Shown: one piece after another, positions 61,399-64,000 of the stretch
Layout: each line of letters starts with the position of its first letter
Position numbering within the stretch: the first letter of the stretch is position 1
Assembly: GCA_049514575.1 (NCBI GenBank)
Contig: JBEKUX010000007.1
Span: forward strand, 62,001 to 126,000
DNA length: 64,000 nt
Source of the DNA: BOG-1184 sp049514575
Lineage (GTDB): Bacteria > Fibrobacterota > Chitinivibrionia > Chitinivibrionales > Chitinispirillaceae
Direction of reading: 5' to 3'
Program-made: the position numbers and the translations under genes
Notes under the pieces: generated by a model
The model's input: only the letters and a program-made list of their open reading frames with translations
Databases searched by the model: none
Told to the model about the DNA's origin: nothing

Positions 61399-63167
61399 TA
61401 TTCTCTTTCGTCTAGATCCTTAATCTGCCGCATATCCTCATTCATCTGACGCACCAACGCATCCTTACTTAATGAATCCTTTTCCGACTCTAAAAGAATT
61501 CTATTACCCCTAATTCTTGATTTAAGAAATTTTTTCCTTAGGTAAATTATTTTCTGCACCAGTTCTTCGTGAATATCTTGTTCGCGTGCCGATTTTACGA
61601 GCATGCGGGAGATCAGGCGCTGTATGTCACTGTCATCCATACGGTCCAGGATACCATCAAGACTCCCGCGTTCATCGTAGAGTTTTAGCATCAGTGAATA
61701 TATATCACCGGATATACCATCCGTAAGTGTATCAGGCGCAACATATTGGCGTGCTTCGGCGATAAGAGCAGGCTGGGTAAAAAGAAGGTGGAGGAACTGA
61801 CCCTCCTTGGATGACAGATACAAATCTTCATCGGAAAGAGAAAACATTTTTTTCCTGCCACCTCCCTTGGGGTTCGGCAGAAGATTGTAAACATTTTTTT
61901 CTGCAATACCGAGCCGGTCTGCAATATCTTTCTTGAACCGCCCTTTGGCTACTTCGTTACTCATTGATGAAACAAGCGGCGCAAGGGTTTCGATCACCGC
62001 TTTCTGGCCGCGGGGTGTTTTCCCGCCATGTGCCGCAATGGTTTTATCGATAATAAACTCATTCGCCCCCGCGGCCTTGGCAAGCAACGCACGGAAAGGA
62101 TCCGGGCCGTGCTTCTCTACAAAAGAATCAGGGTCCTCGTCGGACGGCAGCACGAGGACGGAAACGTCGAGATCAAAGGGCGCAAGCGTAAACACCCCGC
62201 GCTGTGCAGCCGATTGTCCGGCTTCGTCGCCGTCGAATACGAGCACGACCCGCGACGCGAAACGTTTGAGGATATGCGCGTGCTCAGGGGTCATTGCGGT
62301 ACCGGACGTGGCAACCACGTTGCGGATACCGGCCTGATACAGGGTTAAAAAATCCATGTATCCTTCAACGACAAGAACCGTTTTCTCATCCTTGATATAC
62401 TGCCGCGTCACGTTCAGTCCATAGAGGAACTCCTTTTTCCGGTACAGGGGCGTTTCAGGGGAATTCAGATATTTGGGCGTGGATTCCTTGTCGCGTCCCC
62501 TTCCGGCGAACCCGATCACGCGGCCGGAGAGGTCGAAAAGCGAGAACATGATCCGGTCGCGGAACCGGTCGTAGGCGGCCCCGTCCTCTTTCCTGACCGC
62601 ACAGCCGCAGACGACGAGTGCATCTACCGTAATGCCTTTCCCTTCCGCAAACGTAATGAGCGACGACCATCCTGGCGGCGCATAGCCGAGCTTGAAGTCA
62701 CGCACCGTCTCTGCGGCAAGGTTGCGTGATTTGAAATAATCGACAGCCTCCGGATGCTTCCTGATCTGGGCGTAGAAATAATCGGCGGCCATCCGGTGGA
62801 TGTCGATCATTGCGGTCTTGGAAAGCACTGCGGCGGTTTCCGATCCGCCGTCCGGCGGCAGCTCGCGCGCCGGCGTGAGTGTGACGCCGGTCTCACTTGC
62901 CAGCATGGCGAGCGCTTCCGGAAAACTTATTCCCTCGATTTCCTGCAGGAACTTGAAAACATCGCCGCCTTTGCCGCAGCCGAAACAGTGGAAAAAACCC
63001 CGAAGGGGGTTGACGTGGAACGAAGGGGTCTTCTCCTTATGGAAGGGGCACAGGCCCTTGAGCGTCTGCCCGGATTGCTTGAGTTTGACATACCGGCCGA
63101 CAACCGTAGCGATGTCGGCACGCAGGCGTATCTCTTCTTTCGCGGTATCGTCAAAGGTTCTGTTCAT
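61398..63167 (-). CDS. dnaG: DNA primase DnaG
   Basis: A 589-residue primase. The zinc motif CPFHKEKTPSFHVN...HCFGC (Cys-His-Cys-Cys) is near residue 40, the TOPRIM domain has VLVVEGYMDFL and VFDGDEAGQ with the metal-binding acidic residues, and the C-terminal helical region binds DnaB. RNA primers for replication. Between it and uvrA lies MITE-like copy B. The stop is overlapped by rpoD. Confidence 0.97.
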   Translation of the reverse strand: MNRTFDDTAKEEIRLRADIATVVGRYVKLKQSGQTLKGLCPFHKEKTPSFHVNPLRGFFHCFGCGKGGDVFKFLQEIEGISFPEALAMLASETGVTLTPARELPPDGGSETAAVLSKTAMIDIHRMAADYFYAQIRKHPEAVDYFKSRNLAAETVRDFKLGYAPPGWSSLITFAEGKGITVDALVVCGCAVRKEDGAAYDRFRDRIMFSLFDLSGRVIGFAGRGRDKESTPKYLNSPETPLYRKKEFLYGLNVTRQYIKDEKTVLVVEGYMDFLTLYQAGIRNVVATSGTAMTPEHAHILKRFASRVVLVFDGDEAGQSAAQRGVFTLAPFDLDVSVLVLPSDEDPDSFVEKHGPDPFRALLAKAAGANEFIIDKTIAAHGGKTPRGQKAVIETLAPLVSSMSNEVAKGRFKKDIADRLGIAEKNVYNLLPNPKGGGRKKMFSLSDEDLYLSSKEGQFLHLLFTQPALIAEARQYVAPDTLTDGISGDIYSLMLKLYDERGSLDGILDRMDDSDIQRLISRMLVKSAREQDIHEELVQKIIYLRKKFLKSRIRGNRILLESEKDSLSKDALVRQMNEDMRQIKDLDERE

Positions 63168-63192
63168 AATAATTAGTAATAAACGTCAATTA

Positions 63193-63496
63193 TTGAGCTA
63201 AAGACACCAGATTGGGTGTGGGGCGGGCACCGTTATTGCAGGTCTGAACTTCTGCGTACCCCCACCCACAAACCCTGTGGTATTGAAATCTAAATAAAAA
63301 GAAAACTGCCTTATATCACTTTTTTTAAACTTGGCGATGCTTGCGGGTGCGGATAACCAGATGCGCTAAATCTACATGGACGGTGCCCCTGCCTGCGCCG
63401 AGGCTCTCGCCACGCTAACTCGCTGGCGTAGCGGGTCGACAGGCAGGCACCCGATACCCTCCGCAGAAGCTCCGCAAAAGCGGAGCCTTTAGCCAA
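63193..63496 (+). repeat. MITE-like repeat, copy B (304 bp)
   Basis: It begins TTGAGCTAAAGACACC and ends with the complement of TTGGCTAAAGGCTCC. It carries GGGTGTGGGGCGGGCACC, CCCCCACCC and the GC-rich module near 63393-63451, in the same order as copy A. It fills the 349-bp gap between dnaG and uvrA; no gene is seen. Confidence 0.75.
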
Positions 63497-63516
63497 TGAA
63501 AATTTATTTAAAGTTA

Positions 63517-64000
63517 TTATTTTAGATACAACTTTAAATATTTCCCGGTCGCTGACCGGGGATTCCCCGCTATTTCCTCCGGCGTTCCTGAAGCGATGAT
63601 ACGCCCGCCCGCGTCTCCCCCCTCGGGCCCGAGGTCGACGATATAGTCGGCGCACTTGATGACGTCGAGGTTGTGTTCGATGACGATCACCGAATTTCCC
63701 CTGTCAACAAGCTCCTGCACGACCACCAGCAGCATAAGAATGTCCTCGAAATGGAGACCGGTCGTCGGCTCGTCAAGGATGTAGAGCGTCCTGCCGGTTG
63801 CCCGTTTCGCGAGTTCGGCGGCGAGTTTGATGCGCTGCGCCTCGCCCCCCGAAAGCGTGGTGGCCGCCTGGCCGAGGTGGACATAGCCCAGTCCCACCTG
63901 CGAAAGGACCGACAGCTTCGATTTGATGGCCGGCAGTTTGTCGAAAAACTGCAATGCTTCGTCGACCGTCATGTCGAGCACGTCGGCTATATTTTTCCCT
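63517..64000 (-). CDS. uvrA: Excinuclease ABC subunit A, C-terminal fragment (runs off the right edge)
   Basis: About 161 residues of the end of UvrA. TTLSGGEAQRIKLAAELA is the ABC signature, LYILDEPTTGLHFEDI the Walker B, and VIVIEHNLDVIKCADYIVDL the switch His. UvrA loads UvrB on bulky DNA lesions. The N-terminal part lies outside the window. Confidence 0.96.
   Translation of the reverse strand, partial: GKNIADVLDMTVDEALQFFDKLPAIKSKLSVLSQVGLGYVHLGQAATTLSGGEAQRIKLAAELAKRATGRTLYILDEPTTGLHFEDILMLLVVVQELVDRGNSVIVIEHNLDVIKCADYIVDLGPEGGDAGGRIIASGTPEEIAGNPRSATGKYLKLYLK

Overview
The window looks like chromosome of a Gram-negative bacterium. It carries a tripartite RND efflux system, outer-membrane lipoproteins, an AsmA-like protein, beta-barrel-like proteins and a Tat-exported Rieske protein. 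Two secreted proteins (24718-25371, 57325-58797) end in C-terminal regions that resemble the sorting tails of the FCB superphylum. Together with the PEGA-domain kinase and many signalling proteins, this suggests a Fibrobacterota-like or related lineage, but I cannot fix the phylum from sequence alone. No tRNA, rRNA, CRISPR array or complete transposase is visible.

Layout. Positions 1-20459 are mainly a signalling region: an OsmC peroxidase, two related histidine kinase/Rcp1-type response-regulator cassettes (one fused to CheB and CheR domains), a REC-PAS-GAF kinase, a Ser/Thr kinase with PEGA repeats, an FHA-EAL protein broken by an apparent frameshift, an HD-GYP protein, a STAS-like protein, a GAF-PAS kinase and a GGDEF cyclase. 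Near-identical 110-bp repeats bracket the duplicated kinase cassettes. Positions 20481-45248 form a redox and envelope-stress region: small ferredoxins (one broken), a canonical and an apparently circularly permuted cupredoxin, a NOX/ferric-reductase-like flavocytochrome with transaldolase, SYLF and small membrane proteins, AsmA, RND efflux, a Rieske operon, a lone type IV pilin-like protein, two ferritin-like proteins, and an NmrA-WrbA-SodB operon. Positions 45488-64000 are more housekeeping: nth-rtcB, an AbiE-type toxin-antitoxin pair, citrate synthase, queF, an aminotransferase, a giant secreted coiled-coil protein, and uvrA-dnaG-rpoD.

How it works together. The most striking signal is an array of sigma-54 (-24/-12) promoter matches between 21 and 43 kb. 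Five match TGGCAC-N5-TTGC exactly and several more are close. All lie upstream of, and point into, the redox/envelope genes, often as divergent pairs. In two divergent ferredoxin intergenic regions a pair of similar activator-like motifs lies between the promoters at the same 27-bp spacing. I infer an enhancer-binding-protein-controlled redox/envelope-stress regulon spread over many small operons. Its activator is not recognisable inside the window. The left edge holds only the first part of a response regulator.

Repeats: a roughly 300-bp MITE-like family with TTGGCT termini (16860, 51198, 63193) carrying a nested GC-rich module, the 110-bp pair (1041, 9670), and several hairpin clusters.
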